Source: Roseovarius sp. UBA6167
GTDB lineage: Bacteria; Pseudomonadota; Alphaproteobacteria; Rhodobacterales; Rhodobacteraceae
Reading direction: 5' to 3'
DNA length: 61,637 nt
Assembly: GCA_002428225.1 (NCBI GenBank)
Contig: DIUD01000038.1
Location: 1-61,637 of the forward strand
Part shown: positions 47,781-56,615 of the stretch, piece after piece
Numbering within the stretch: the stretch's first letter is position 1
Layout of the letters: the number at the start of each line of letters is the position of its first letter
Program-made: the position numbers and the translations under genes
Notes under the pieces: model-generated
Database searches by the model: none
What the model was told of the DNA's origin: nothing
Seen by the model: only the letters and a program-made list of their open reading frames with translations

Positions 47781-50024
47781 TCACAGCTTCGACCGCAGGT
47801 AGGTCATCGCCGCGGCTCGCAGGTTTTGCGAGCCGCGAGCACGTTCCTCGTGCAGGAGCGCGCGCAATTCGCTCAAATTCGTGCGACGAATCAAGCTCTT
47901 GACCGGGCCAATGGAGGCGGGGCGCATCGACAGCGAGCGAAAGCCGAGCGCGGCAAGACAGGTGGCCTCGATCGGGCGGCCCGCATCCTCGCCGCAAAAG
48001 CTGAGCCGGGTGCCGAGCGTCGCACAGCGATAGACGATCCCTTCGAGGAAATTGAGATAGCTCACGTCGAGCGTGTCGTAACGGCGGCGCACGCGCTCGT
48101 TCTCGCGGTCGGCGGCAAAAAAGAACTGTTTGAGATCGTTGCCACCGACCGAGAGAAAATCCACCTCCCTGTAGAACGCATCCGGCGCAAAGGCGAGCGA
48201 AGGTGTCTCCAGCATGGCGCCGACTTCGATCTCGCCCGGAATCGGGTGCCCGAGGATGCGCTCGCGCTCCAGCGCCTTGTCCATCTCGGCACGGGCGGCG
48301 GAAAACTCCTGGTGCTGTGCCACAAAGGGGAACATGACCGAAAGCGGACGTCCATTTGCCCCGCGAATCAGCGCCTGAAGCTGCATCCGCATGACGCCCG
48401 GTTTTTCAAGCCCCACGCGCACCGCCCGCCAGCCCATGGCCGGGTTGGGTTCATCCGTAGGCTTCATGTAGGGCAGCACCTTGTCCGAGCCGATATCGAG
48501 CGTGCGAAAGACCACGCGGCGGCCCTTGGCCGCGTCCATCACGCGGGCATAAAGGGCGCTCAGCTCGGCGCGCTTGGGCATGTGGCTGCGGGTGAGAAAC
48601 TGCAATTCGGTGCGAAAAAGGCCCACGCCGTCGGCCCCCGAATTTTCCAGACTGGGCAGGTCGGCCATGAGACCCGCGTTCATCTTGAGGGTGATCCGGG
48701 TGCCGCAAAGGGCCTGCGCCGGCTTGTCGCGGATCGAGGCATACCGCTCCTGCGCCTTGGCCTGCATCGCCATCTTGTCACGAAAGGCCGAGGTCACGGC
48801 GTCGTCGGGACGCAGGTGCACGATACCCTGGTCGCCATCGACAAGGATGAAATCACCGTTGAGCGCCTCGGTGGTGATGCGCTCGGCATTGATGACCAGC
48901 GGAATCGCCAGCGCGCGCGCGACGATCGCAGCATGAGAGCCGACAGCCCCCTCCTCGAGCACGATCCCGCGCAAGCCCCGCCCGTAATCGAGCAGATCTG
49001 CCGGCCCGATATTGCGCGCCACGAGGATGGGATCTGCCGGCATCTCGGCGCCGGTCTCCTTGCCCTGTCCGGTAAGGATGCGCAACAGCCGGTTGGAAAG
49101 GTCGTCGAGATCGTGCAGCCGCTCGCGCAAATAGGGGTCGGGAACCTGTTCCATCCGGGCGCGGGTGGCCGATTGTTCCTTTTCCACGGCGGCCTCGGCC
49201 GACAGGCCGCTGTCGATATTGGCCTCCATCCGGCGCATCCAGCCCCTGGAATTGACGAACATCCGGTAGGCTTCGAGCACCTCGAACTGATCCTTGTCGC
49301 CGCCCTGCGCCGAGGACAGCATCCGGTCCACGCCGACGCGCAGCGTCTCGACCGCCTCGTGCAGGCGCTCCAACTCGCGCGCCGGATCCTCGGCGATGGG
49401 GTTGGTGATGACCACCCGCGGCTCGTGCAGCCAGACATGGCCTTGTGCCACACCCTCCTGCGCGCTCGTGCCCTTGAACATCACCGGGCGGACATGGCGC
49501 GCCTTCATCGCGGCCCCCTCGCCGATGAAGGCGCCAAGCTCGGTCATCTCGGCCAGCACCATGGCGACCACCTCGAGCGCATAGATCTCGTCCTCGGAGA
49601 AAAGCCGCGCCACCCTGGACTGGACCACCAGCACGCCCAGCTTTGCGCCAAGCCGCTGGATGGGAACGCCGACGAAGGAGGAATATGCCTCCTCGCCGGT
49701 CTCTGGCATGTAGCGAAAGCCGGGGGCGGCGGGCGCGTCATCGGTGTTGATGACCTTGCCCGACCGCGCGACGCGCCCGACAAGCCCCTCCCCCAGCCGC
49801 AACCGGATCAGGTGCACGGATTCGGCCCTCAGCCCCTCGGAGGCGCAAAGTTCAAGCGTGGTCTCGTCAAGAAACAGGTAGATCGAGCACACCTCGGCGT
49901 GCATTTCCTCGGCAATGAGGCGCGTGATCCGGTCCAGCCTCGTCTGCCCGCCGCCCTCCTCTGCCATGATCGCGCGAAGCCGGCCGAGCATCTGGCGGCT
50001 GTCGGTCCTGAACGTCTCGCTCAT
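47781..50024 (-). CDS. ptsP: Phosphoenolpyruvate-protein phosphotransferase PtsP (EI-Ntr)
   Basis: A 747-residue enzyme I of the nitrogen-related PTS. An N-terminal GAF domain (about 1-165), which in this family binds small ligands such as glutamine, distinguishes it from sugar EI. The phosphohistidine domain has His364 in VGSHAAIVARALAIPLV. The PEP-binding TIM barrel has GVGLFRTELQFLTR, RTLDIGSDKVLPY, GWRAVRVGLEKP, GGNDLKQFFFAADREN and SFCGEDAGRP with the conserved Cys. It phosphorylates NPr, which passes phosphate to EIIA-Ntr to tune potassium, nitrogen and carbon functions. The partners are elsewhere. It lies downstream of lysC on the same strand with a 58-bp gap. Confidence 0.95.
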   Translation of the reverse strand: MSETFRTDSRQMLGRLRAIMAEEGGGQTRLDRITRLIAEEMHAEVCSIYLFLDETTLELCASEGLRAESVHLIRLRLGEGLVGRVARSGKVINTDDAPAAPGFRYMPETGEEAYSSFVGVPIQRLGAKLGVLVVQSRVARLFSEDEIYALEVVAMVLAEMTELGAFIGEGAAMKARHVRPVMFKGTSAQEGVAQGHVWLHEPRVVITNPIAEDPARELERLHEAVETLRVGVDRMLSSAQGGDKDQFEVLEAYRMFVNSRGWMRRMEANIDSGLSAEAAVEKEQSATRARMEQVPDPYLRERLHDLDDLSNRLLRILTGQGKETGAEMPADPILVARNIGPADLLDYGRGLRGIVLEEGAVGSHAAIVARALAIPLVINAERITTEALNGDFILVDGDQGIVHLRPDDAVTSAFRDKMAMQAKAQERYASIRDKPAQALCGTRITLKMNAGLMADLPSLENSGADGVGLFRTELQFLTRSHMPKRAELSALYARVMDAAKGRRVVFRTLDIGSDKVLPYMKPTDEPNPAMGWRAVRVGLEKPGVMRMQLQALIRGANGRPLSVMFPFVAQHQEFSAARAEMDKALERERILGHPIPGEIEVGAMLETPSLAFAPDAFYREVDFLSVGGNDLKQFFFAADRENERVRRRYDTLDVSYLNFLEGIVYRCATLGTRLSFCGEDAGRPIEATCLAALGFRSLSMRPASIGPVKSLIRRTNLSELRALLHEERARGSQNLRAAAMTYLRSKL

Positions 50025-50082
50025 CGCGGCTGTCCCCCGTTTTCATGGCCGGGGCCGCCCCCCCGCGCAGACCGGGCAGGGG

Positions 50083-51321
50083 TCAGGCGGCCTTGTCCAG
50101 CCCAAAGGCATCATGCAGCGCCTGCACCGCAAGTTCCATGTATTTCCGGTCGATCAGCACGGAAATCTTTATCTCGGAGGTTGCAATCACCTTGATGTTG
50201 ATTCCCTCGTCGCTGAGCGTCTTGAACATTTTCGCGGCGACACCCGATTGCGAGCGCATCCCGATGCCCACGGCAGAGACCTTGGCCACATCGGTGTCGG
50301 CAATGAGGTCGCGATAGTTGATATGCCCCGCCGCCTTGGCCTCGCTCAGCGCTTTCTCGGCCCGTTTCACCTGATCGGTGGGGCACGAGAAGGTCATGTC
50401 GGTGCGGCCCGCTTCGGCGATGTTCTGGATGATCATGTCCACATTCACGCCTGCCTCGGCCAGCGGCCCGAAGATCGCCGCCGCGATGCCCGGACGGTCG
50501 GCGACCGAGACCAGCGTCATCTTCGCCTCTTCGCGGGAATAGGCGATCCCGCTCACCACGTTCGATTCCATGATTTCCTCCTCGGCACAGACGAGCGTGC
50601 CGGCCTCGTCCGATGGTTCCTCGAAGCTGCTGAGCACGCGCAGCCTGACATTATAGCGCATCGCCAGTTCCACCGACCGCGTCTGGAGCACCTTCGCCCC
50701 GAGCGAGGCCAGCTCCAGCATCTCCTCGAAGGCGATCCGGTCGAGCTTGCGCGCCTTGGCGCTGATGCGCGGGTCGGTGGTATAGACCCCGTCCACATCG
50801 GTGTAGATATCGCAGCGCTCGGCCCCGAAGGCGGCGGCAAAGGCCACGGCGGTGGTGTCCGACCCGCCGCGCCCGAGCGTGGTGATCCGGCCCTCGGGGC
50901 TGACGCCCTGGAAACCCGCGACCACGGCCACGCGCATCCCTTCGGCGAACTTGGCCGAAATGTTATCTGTCGGGATGTCCTCGATCCGGGCGGCGGAATG
51001 AGCCGAATTGGTCCTCAGCGGCACCTGCCAGCCCTGCCAGCTGCGCGCCGGGATCTCCATGTCCTGCAACACAAGCGCCATCAGGCCCGCGGTCACGTTC
51101 TCGCCCGAGCTTACCACCGCGTCATATTCACGCGCATCGTGCAGGGGAGAGATGTCATTCACCCAACCGACAAGCTCGTTGGTCTTGCCCGCCATGGCCG
51201 AAACGATCACGATGACATCATAGCCCTTGGCCACCTCGACGCCGACGCGCTTGGCCGCGCGGCGGATGCGGTCGATATTGGCAACCGAGGTGCCACCGAA
51301 TTTCATCACGAGAACGGGCAT
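50083..51321 (-). CDS. lysC: Aspartate kinase
   Basis: A 412-residue enzyme catalysing the first committed step of the lysine/threonine/methionine/DAP pathway. N-terminal kinase domain has MPVLVMKFGGTSVANIDRI (1-19), IVSAMAGKTNEL, VVSSGENVTAGLM, LGRGGSDTTAVAFAAA and DVDGVYTTDPR. Two C-terminal ACT domains (about 265-335 and 345-412; VADRPGIAAAIFGPLAEAGV and SAVGIGMRSQSGVAAKMF) confer feedback inhibition, commonly by lysine and threonine. The start at 51321 is the canonical N-terminus; in-frame starts upstream add 25 atypical residues. Together with dapE elsewhere in the window it serves the DAP pathway. ptsP lies downstream. Confidence 0.96.
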   Translation of the reverse strand: MPVLVMKFGGTSVANIDRIRRAAKRVGVEVAKGYDVIVIVSAMAGKTNELVGWVNDISPLHDAREYDAVVSSGENVTAGLMALVLQDMEIPARSWQGWQVPLRTNSAHSAARIEDIPTDNISAKFAEGMRVAVVAGFQGVSPEGRITTLGRGGSDTTAVAFAAAFGAERCDIYTDVDGVYTTDPRISAKARKLDRIAFEEMLELASLGAKVLQTRSVELAMRYNVRLRVLSSFEEPSDEAGTLVCAEEEIMESNVVSGIAYSREEAKMTLVSVADRPGIAAAIFGPLAEAGVNVDMIIQNIAEAGRTDMTFSCPTDQVKRAEKALSEAKAAGHINYRDLIADTDVAKVSAVGIGMRSQSGVAAKMFKTLSDEGINIKVIATSEIKISVLIDRKYMELAVQALHDAFGLDKAA

Positions 51322-51413
51322 GGGCACGGTCCTGAACAGGAATGTCGCGCGCGGGTTTACGCGCGCCCAGGGTCGGACGCAAGGGCATGACGCCACCGTT
51401 CAGCCGGCACCCG

Positions 51414-52562
51414 TCAGGCCAGAAACCGCGCCGCTGCTGCGCCGGTCAGGTAGCTGATGCGCCCGCCCGCGATGGTGGCCCCGATCCGCCGGGTGTCCCG
51501 CTCGATCACCGCCAGATCGGCGCGGGCGCCTTCGGCCAGCCTGCCGCGATCCGCAAGGCCCATGATCCGCGCGGGCCCCGAGGAGACAAGCGCCCAGGCC
51601 CCGGCCAGGTCGCAGATCCCCGCATCGACAAGGCAGAAGGCGGCGCGCGCCAGCGAGGGCGCATGATAATCCGAGGCCAGCGCATCGACGAGGCCCATGG
51701 CCACCATCTCGCGCGCGCCCGCATTGCCCTTGTGCGAGCCGCCCCGCACGAGGTTGGGCGCGCCCATGACGACCGCATCGCCCAGGGCGCGCGCGGTCCG
51801 GGCGGCCTCGACCGTCTCGGGAAACTCCGCGATCTGCGCGCCAAGGGCATGAGCGGCGCGCCGGTCCTTTGGCGCGCGGTCGTCATGACTGCCAAGCCGC
51901 ACGCCCCGCGCGCGCAGCCGCGCGGCAAGCGCGGCAAGACGGTCGGCCACTTCGGGAAGCCGCCCGTGTAGTTCCTGCAACAGCGCCAGATGCGCCTCGG
52001 GGCTGCGCCCGGCCTTGAGCGCCTGCCCGGTCAGGCGCGGCGGGCGCACGGCCCTTGCCAGCGCATCATGGGGCAGGTGGTCGTTGAACACGACATAGCC
52101 CAGCCCATGCCGTGCGACCATCTCCTCCAGCGCGGGATAGTCCTCGAACGCTGTCACCTCCAGGCGCAACTGCGCGCGCAGATCGGTGGCCACCGCGCCT
52201 TGCACGTTGTCCAGCGCCACCAGCATCCGCGCGGCAAAACCCGCCCCGCGCATCCCCCCCTCCCAGCTGAGGAACTGCGCGAGATAGGCGGTGGTGATCC
52301 CATGCGCGGCAAGCTCTGCCTCCGCGCTGAACAGCCCCGCGCCAAGGTCCGATAGCGCGCCGCGCCGGGGTGCCAGGTAATGCTCGAACCCGTCGCCATG
52401 CAGGTCGATCATGCCGGGCAGGATCAGAAAGCCTGAGAGGTCCACCACCCGCCCGGCACACCCCGCCACGATCCGGCCCCCGTCAAGCGCCAGATCGCCG
52501 GGGCCGGGGCCATCGGGCCACAGCACCTCGGCCCCGCGCAGCGTCAGCGCGGGCGCGCTCAT
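51414..52562 (-). CDS. phnM: PhnM-type alpha-D-ribose 1-methylphosphonate 5-triphosphate diphosphatase
   Basis: A 382-residue amidohydrolase-superfamily protein of the PhnM group. Metal-binding MIDLHGDGFEH is at about 51-61; YVVFNDHLPHDALA (about 155-168), GSHDDRAPKDRRAA (about 223-236), FPETVEAAR and LASDYHAPSLARAAF are family landmarks. In phosphonate use PhnM removes pyrophosphate from the ribose-triphosphate intermediate of the C-P lyase route. No other phn gene is in the window, so it either works with a distant phn cluster or has another substrate. A lipase-like gene upstream overlaps its start by 4 bp (52559-52562). Confidence 0.88.
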   Translation of the reverse strand: MSAPALTLRGAEVLWPDGPGPGDLALDGGRIVAGCAGRVVDLSGFLILPGMIDLHGDGFEHYLAPRRGALSDLGAGLFSAEAELAAHGITTAYLAQFLSWEGGMRGAGFAARMLVALDNVQGAVATDLRAQLRLEVTAFEDYPALEEMVARHGLGYVVFNDHLPHDALARAVRPPRLTGQALKAGRSPEAHLALLQELHGRLPEVADRLAALAARLRARGVRLGSHDDRAPKDRRAAHALGAQIAEFPETVEAARTARALGDAVVMGAPNLVRGGSHKGNAGAREMVAMGLVDALASDYHAPSLARAAFCLVDAGICDLAGAWALVSSGPARIMGLADRGRLAEGARADLAVIERDTRRIGATIAGGRISYLTGAAAARFLA

Positions 52563-53284
52563 TCCAGCAGCCGCCCGGTCAGCGCATCGCCAAGCGTCAG
52601 ATCGTGGTCGAACCGGCCATGGGCGAGAAATTCCAGCACCTGCGCAATGACCAGCGGGTTGTTCATCATGAAGGTATGCGTCACCGGCAGGGTGATGTGA
52701 TCGGCCATACCCTCGACCATCGTGGAGGCGACCGAGACCTTGCCATCGTCCGGCCCGTCGATCAGGTTCGAATAGATCGGGTTGAGCGAGCGGTTGCCGG
52801 CGATCACGCCCAACTCGAAATCCACCGGCGGCAGGCTCTCGGCAAAGCTCTCGGGCCCGGTATGGAGCTGCTGGCCCGCAGGCCCGTTGATCCAGGCGAA
52901 CAGCTCGAACCCGCCCAGTTCGTCCACCAACTCGCTGCCGTGATTGGGCGGCGCGAGCATGACCACGCGGCCCAGATTCGCGGGCCGGTTGTCGCGCAGC
53001 CAGTGGCGCAAGAGGGTGCCGCCCATGGAATGGGTGACGAAATGCACCGTGGTCTCGCCGCAGACGCGCATGGCAAAGGGCAGCGTCTCGCGCGCGAGCC
53101 GGTCGATCTCGGCCTTGGTAGAGGGATAGCCGGGGCTGAATACATCATATCCCTTGGCCTCGAGCACCTCCTGCATCACCAGAAACGAGGCCTCGGAACG
53201 GGCAAGCCCATGCAGCAGCACCACACAATCGGCGCGGGCGGGGGCGCTCCACACGAGCAGGGCAAGAAGGGTCACGCGGATCAT
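52559..53284 (-). CDS. Exported alpha/beta hydrolase (lipase/esterase-like)
   Basis: A 241-residue periplasmic hydrolase with a signal peptide (MIRVTLLALLVWSAPARA, cleaved about residue 18). The oxyanion region is VVLLHGLARSEASF (about 21-34), the nucleophile Ser86 lies in VTHSMGGTL, and VVMLAPPNHGSELVD follows. A likely catalytic His is in LPVTHTFMMNN near residue 205, with an Asp/Glu candidate in GPDDGKVSV. It resembles secreted lipase-like proteins of Rhodobacterales annotated as alpha/beta hydrolases. Substrate unknown; a phospholipid or ester is inferred. Coupled to phnM by a 4-bp overlap. A 140-bp gap upstream contains the second palindromic repeat. Confidence 0.85.
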   Translation of the reverse strand: MIRVTLLALLVWSAPARADCVVLLHGLARSEASFLVMQEVLEAKGYDVFSPGYPSTKAEIDRLARETLPFAMRVCGETTVHFVTHSMGGTLLRHWLRDNRPANLGRVVMLAPPNHGSELVDELGGFELFAWINGPAGQQLHTGPESFAESLPPVDFELGVIAGNRSLNPIYSNLIDGPDDGKVSVASTMVEGMADHITLPVTHTFMMNNPLVIAQVLEFLAHGRFDHDLTLGDALTGRLLE

Positions 53285-53349
53285 GGCAACGAGATAGGCG
53301 GAAAGCGACGCTGTGAACAGGGGGGATGTGTCATCCTCTGGCCCGCCCC

Positions 53350-53378
53350 GTCATCCTCCGGCTTGACCGGAGGATCTC
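53350..53378. repeat. 29-bp dispersed palindromic repeat, copy 2
   Basis: Reverse-oriented relative of the element at 36815-36843. Its arms, TCCTCCGG and CCGGAGGA, surround CTTGA. It differs from copy 1 at only two bases, which are paired with each other. Neighbouring smaller inverted repeats (GGATCTC/GAGATCC at 53372-53394 and CCCGCCG/CGGCGGG just beyond) and a direct GTCATCCTC repeat at about 53331-53358 make this gap structurally dense. Confidence 0.7.
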
Positions 53379-53424
53379 CCCATCGCAGAGATCCCCGCCG
53401 TCGGCGGGATGCCGCGGGAGGGCA

Positions 53425-55107
53425 CTAGCCGCCCGCGCGCGCCTGCGCCGCCGCGCGGATCGCGCTCAAGGTGGTGCGCGGGGTGATCGCCTCGGGCGAG
53501 ATCGCCAGATCGAGCACCGCAGCCGTGCCGCAGGCCCGCGCGCGCGCAAAGGCCGCCGCGAAATCCCCCGTCCGTTCCACCCGCTCGCCGTGAAATCCGT
53601 AAGCACGCGCAAGCGCCGCGAAATCGGGACTGACCATGTCGGTGCCCGAGATGCGGCCGGGATATTCGCGTTCCTGATGCGCGCGGATCGTGCCGTAGAT
53701 TCCGTTGTTGAGGATCAGCACCACGGGCCGCGCCCCCACCTGCGCGGCGGTGGCCAGTTCCTGGCACGTCATCTGGAAATCGCCGTCGCCCGCGAAACAG
53801 ACCACCAGCCGCTCGGGATGCACCACCGAGGCGGCGATGGCGGCAGGCAGGCCGTATCCCATCGCCCCCGATTGCGGCGCCAGATAGCGCATCGCGCCCC
53901 CGTATTTCAGCAACCGCCCGGACCAGATCGCGAAATTGCCCGCGCCATTGGTGACGATGGCATCCCCGGGCAGCACCTCGCGCAGATGCGCGGTGACGCG
54001 GCCCATATCGACCGGCGAGGGTTGATCGGGCAGATCGAATGTCGCCTCCCAGGCCGCGCGCGCCTCGGCGCGCCAGGCGCCCCATGCGCCCGTGACCGGC
54101 CCGCCCGCAGCCAGCGCCGCGGCAAAGGCGTTCGGCCCGGCATGGATGCCAAAGGCGGGCTGATAGACCTTGCCCAGTTCCAGATCCGAGCCGTGCACAT
54201 GGATCACCCGTTGCGCAGGCTCGGGCACCGAAAGCGCGGTGTAGCCGTCGGTGGAATTTTCGCCGAAGCGAGCGTTGAGCGCGAGGATCACATCGGCGCG
54301 GGTCAAGAGGTCGCGGACATGGGGTGCCATGCCCACCCCCGCCTCGCCGCAATAGACCGGCGAGTGATTGTCGAACCGGTCCTGATAGCGAAACACCGAC
54401 AGGACGGGCATGTCCGAGCCCTCGGCAAAGCCGCGCAAGGCCGCGCGCCCCGCATCGGACCAGTTGCAGCCGCCATAGATCAGGACCGGACGGCGCGCCC
54501 CCGCGAGCAGGCCGCGCGCATCGGCGAGCGCCGCAGGCTCGGGCGCGGGTTCGGCATAGCGGGCGGGACCGCGGAGCGGGGGCACCTCAGTGAGGCTCGT
54601 CAGCATGTCCTCGGGCAGCGCCACCACCACCGGGCCGGGGCGCCCGACAAGGGCGGTCTTCCACGCCCGCGCGACGATTTCGGGGATGCGGTCCACCTCG
54701 TCGATCTCTACCGCCCATTTGGCCAGCGGGCCAAAGGCCGCGCGGTAATCCACCTCCTGAAACGCCTCGCGCCCCTTCATGCCGGTGCCCACCTGCCCGA
54801 CGAACAGGATCATCGGCGCGCTGTCCTGCATCGCGGTATGCACGCCGATGGCGGCATTGGTCGCACCGGGGCCGCGCGTCACCCAGGCGATGCCGGGCGA
54901 GCCGGTCAGCTTGCCATAGGCGGCGGCCATGAAGGCCGCGCCCCCCTCCTGCCGGCAGAGGATATAATCGAGTCGCCCGCGCGTGTCGTGCAGCGCGTCG
55001 AGCACGGCAAGATAGCTCTCGCCCGGAACGCCGAAGCCGTGCCGCGCCCCGAGCGCGACGAGACACTCCACCAGCAATTGCCCGCCATTGCGCCTGTTGC
55101 CCTGCAT
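53425..55107 (-). CDS. Thiamine pyrophosphate-dependent enzyme (acetolactate synthase-like)
   Basis: A 560-residue TPP enzyme of the acetolactate synthase/benzoylformate decarboxylase fold. The N-terminal PYR domain carries the activating Glu54 in CRQEGGAAFMA and TRGPGATNAAIGVHTAMQ. The central domain is about 190-330. The C-terminal PP domain has the cofactor motif GDGDFQMTCQELATA followed by ILNNGIYGTIRAHQ. It lacks some features of biosynthetic IlvB and has no small subunit gene beside it, so it is more likely a decarboxylase or carboligase with another substrate. Start ATG 55107 has ggagg 6 nt upstream. The gap to the downstream lipase gene holds a palindromic repeat. moaE lies 60 bp upstream. 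Confidence 0.88.
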   Translation of the reverse strand: MQGNRRNGGQLLVECLVALGARHGFGVPGESYLAVLDALHDTRGRLDYILCRQEGGAAFMAAAYGKLTGSPGIAWVTRGPGATNAAIGVHTAMQDSAPMILFVGQVGTGMKGREAFQEVDYRAAFGPLAKWAVEIDEVDRIPEIVARAWKTALVGRPGPVVVALPEDMLTSLTEVPPLRGPARYAEPAPEPAALADARGLLAGARRPVLIYGGCNWSDAGRAALRGFAEGSDMPVLSVFRYQDRFDNHSPVYCGEAGVGMAPHVRDLLTRADVILALNARFGENSTDGYTALSVPEPAQRVIHVHGSDLELGKVYQPAFGIHAGPNAFAAALAAGGPVTGAWGAWRAEARAAWEATFDLPDQPSPVDMGRVTAHLREVLPGDAIVTNGAGNFAIWSGRLLKYGGAMRYLAPQSGAMGYGLPAAIAASVVHPERLVVCFAGDGDFQMTCQELATAAQVGARPVVLILNNGIYGTIRAHQEREYPGRISGTDMVSPDFAALARAYGFHGERVERTGDFAAAFARARACGTAAVLDLAISPEAITPRTTLSAIRAAAQARAGG

Positions 55108-55167
55108 CGCTGCCTCCCTCTCTCGCCGCTCGCCGAGCCTGCCCCTGCGATGTGCCAAAGACAAGCC

Positions 55168-55608
55168 CTACCAGCGGTCGAGCGCGACCTCGTCCTCGTC
55201 GCGCGCGGCCACCCAGGCGGCCCCGTCGCGGCCATGTTCCTTCTTCCAGAACGGGGCGCGGGACTTTAGGTAATCCATCAGGAATTGGGCCGCCTGAAAG
55301 GCGTCCGCGCGGTGGCGCGCGGCGGTGGCGACCATCATGATCGTCTCGTCGGCGCGCAACCGCCCGTAGCGGTGCACGATCAGCACATCGCCAAGCGACC
55401 AGCGCGCGCGCGCCTCCTGCGCGATCTTCGTCAGCGCGCGCTCGGTCATGCCGGGGTAATGTTCGATCTCCATGACGTCGAGCCGCCCGCCCACGTCGCG
55501 CACGATGCCGGTAAAGGTGACGACCGCGCCCATGCCGCTTTGCCGTGCGGCAAAGGCGCGGGCCTCGTCGCCCAGATCAAACGCCGCCTCCTGCACGCGG
55601 ATATCCAT
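55168..55608 (-). CDS. moaE: Molybdopterin synthase catalytic subunit
   Basis: A 146-residue large subunit of molybdopterin synthase, which inserts two sulfurs from MoaD thiocarboxylate into precursor Z. Typical segments are GAVVTFTGIVRD (about 27-38), LEIEHYPGMTE-like VMEIEHYPGMTERAL (about 45-59), IVHRYGRL (about 77-84) and the active-site lysine region FWKKEH (Lys122 and Lys123). The start at 55608 gives the family N-terminus (MDIRVQEAAFDL). moaD lies 8 bp upstream. The membrane-anchored E1-like protein at 19482-20549 is a candidate activator of MoaD in this genome. Confidence 0.95.
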   Translation of the reverse strand: MDIRVQEAAFDLGDEARAFAARQSGMGAVVTFTGIVRDVGGRLDVMEIEHYPGMTERALTKIAQEARARWSLGDVLIVHRYGRLRADETIMMVATAARHRADAFQAAQFLMDYLKSRAPFWKKEHGRDGAAWVAARDEDEVALDRW

Positions 55609-55616
55609 GGCCCCCG

Positions 55617-55862
55617 TCAGCCCCCGGTCATCGGCGGAAAGAACGCCACCTCGCGAGCGCCCGCGAGCGGCGCGTCGAAATCCGTCAGTTCCTGATCCAC
55701 CGCCACCCGCAGCGCCGAGAGATCGGCGAAAGCCGCCGCATAGCGATCCTCGCGCGCGCGCAACTCCGCGACCAGCTCGCGCACGGTGGCGGCCTGCGTG
55801 TCCACCCGGTCGCGGGGATGTCCGATGCGTTCGCGCACCCAGGCGAAATAGAGCACATCCAT
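55617..55862 (-). CDS. moaD: Molybdopterin synthase sulfur-carrier subunit
   Basis: An 81-residue ubiquitin-fold carrier ending in the obligatory Gly-Gly (VAFFPPMTGG), which is adenylated and thiocarboxylated before sulfur transfer. N-terminal MDVLYFAWVRERIG and the FPPMTGG end are diagnostic. Its ATG shares the A of the pgsA TGA (TGATG at 55860-55864), so translation is coupled to a phospholipid-synthesis gene, an arrangement shared by related alphaproteobacteria as far as I remember. moaE follows. Confidence 0.95.
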   Translation of the reverse strand: MDVLYFAWVRERIGHPRDRVDTQAATVRELVAELRAREDRYAAAFADLSALRVAVDQELTDFDAPLAGAREVAFFPPMTGG

Positions 55863-56527
55863 CAGCGATCATCCTTCAGGTATGGCAGGGCCTTGAGCAG
55901 GTAATCCCCCCCGGTGAGAAGGGTCAGCGCGGCGGCGATCCAGAGCAGCACCAGGCCAATATTGCCCGCCCAGATCATGCCCCCGTATTTCCACCACAGC
56001 CCCAGCACATCCTGCTCGCGCCCGTCAAGAATGTCGATCACCAGCGCCCCGTCCATGCCAAAGACCGACATGCCGAAATAATGCTCGAACACGCCCTGGG
56101 CAAAGAGCACGGCAATGGCGACCATCTGCGCCGTGGTCTTCCACTTGGCCAGTTGCGTGACCCGGAGCCTGCCCGCCGTGTCACCGAGAAATTCGCGCAG
56201 CCCCGAGACGAACACCTCCCGGAACAGGATGATCGTGGCAGGCAGCACCAGCCAGGGCGACATCGACGAATAGCCGACGATCACCATCAGTGCGATCACC
56301 ACCATCGCCTTGTCGGCGATGGGGTCGAGCATGGTGCCGATCCTGGTGACCTGTTTCCAGTTGCGCGCCAGATAGCCGTCGAACCAGTCGGTGATGGCCG
56401 CGCCGACAAACAGGACAAGCGCGAACCAGTCGGCATAGGGCCGGGTGAAATAGAGAAACATCACCGCCACGCCGGGCGCAGCAAGCAGCCGGAGCGTAGT
56501 CAGGATATTGGGCAAGGTCCACGTCAT
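55862..56527 (-). CDS. pgsA: CDP-diacylglycerol-glycerol-3-phosphate 3-phosphatidyltransferase
   Basis: A 221-residue inner-membrane enzyme that makes phosphatidylglycerol phosphate, the precursor of phosphatidylglycerol and cardiolipin. The CDP-alcohol phosphatidyltransferase motif is complete: Asp47, Asp50, Gly51, Ala54, Arg55, Gly64, Asp68, Asp72 within ITDWFDGYLARNW and GTMLDPIADK. About six hydrophobic segments are present, and N-terminal WTLPNILTTLRLLAAP is typical. ATG 56527 is chosen over a longer frame because it gives this N-terminus. The gene leads the unit pgsA-moaD-moaE. The divergent 144-bp gap contains the FNR-type box of the stress protein. Confidence 0.96.
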   Translation of the reverse strand: MTWTLPNILTTLRLLAAPGVAVMFLYFTRPYADWFALVLFVGAAITDWFDGYLARNWKQVTRIGTMLDPIADKAMVVIALMVIVGYSSMSPWLVLPATIILFREVFVSGLREFLGDTAGRLRVTQLAKWKTTAQMVAIAVLFAQGVFEHYFGMSVFGMDGALVIDILDGREQDVLGLWWKYGGMIWAGNIGLVLLWIAAALTLLTGGDYLLKALPYLKDDR

Positions 56528-56601
56528 GAGCACGTTTCTAACCTGACCGAATGGCAAGGGAAAGCACGGGTTTGGACTTGATCGCGATGGCCCGGCGACG
56601 C

Positions 56602-56615
56602 ATGATCCACATCAA
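56602..56615 (+). promoter_or_regulatory. FNR/FnrL-type box upstream of the universal stress protein gene
   Basis: ATGAT-CCAC-ATCAA matches the FNR consensus TTGAT-N4-ATCAA at 9 of 10 positions. Its centre, 56608.5, is exactly 41.5 bp before position 56650. CATGCT at 56638-56643 is a plausible -10 for a start there, which is class II FNR activator geometry. A weaker half-matching site (TTGAT at 56578-56582) lies upstream. Confidence 0.6.

Noticed and set aside
47826..50195. A 789-codon plus-strand frame opposite ptsP
   Set aside because: Shadow frame rich in His, Arg and Gly; ptsP on the other strand has the full EI signature.
53425..55107. Naming the TPP enzyme ilvB
   Set aside because: No small subunit or branched-chain amino-acid genes nearby; overall fold alone does not establish acetolactate synthase.
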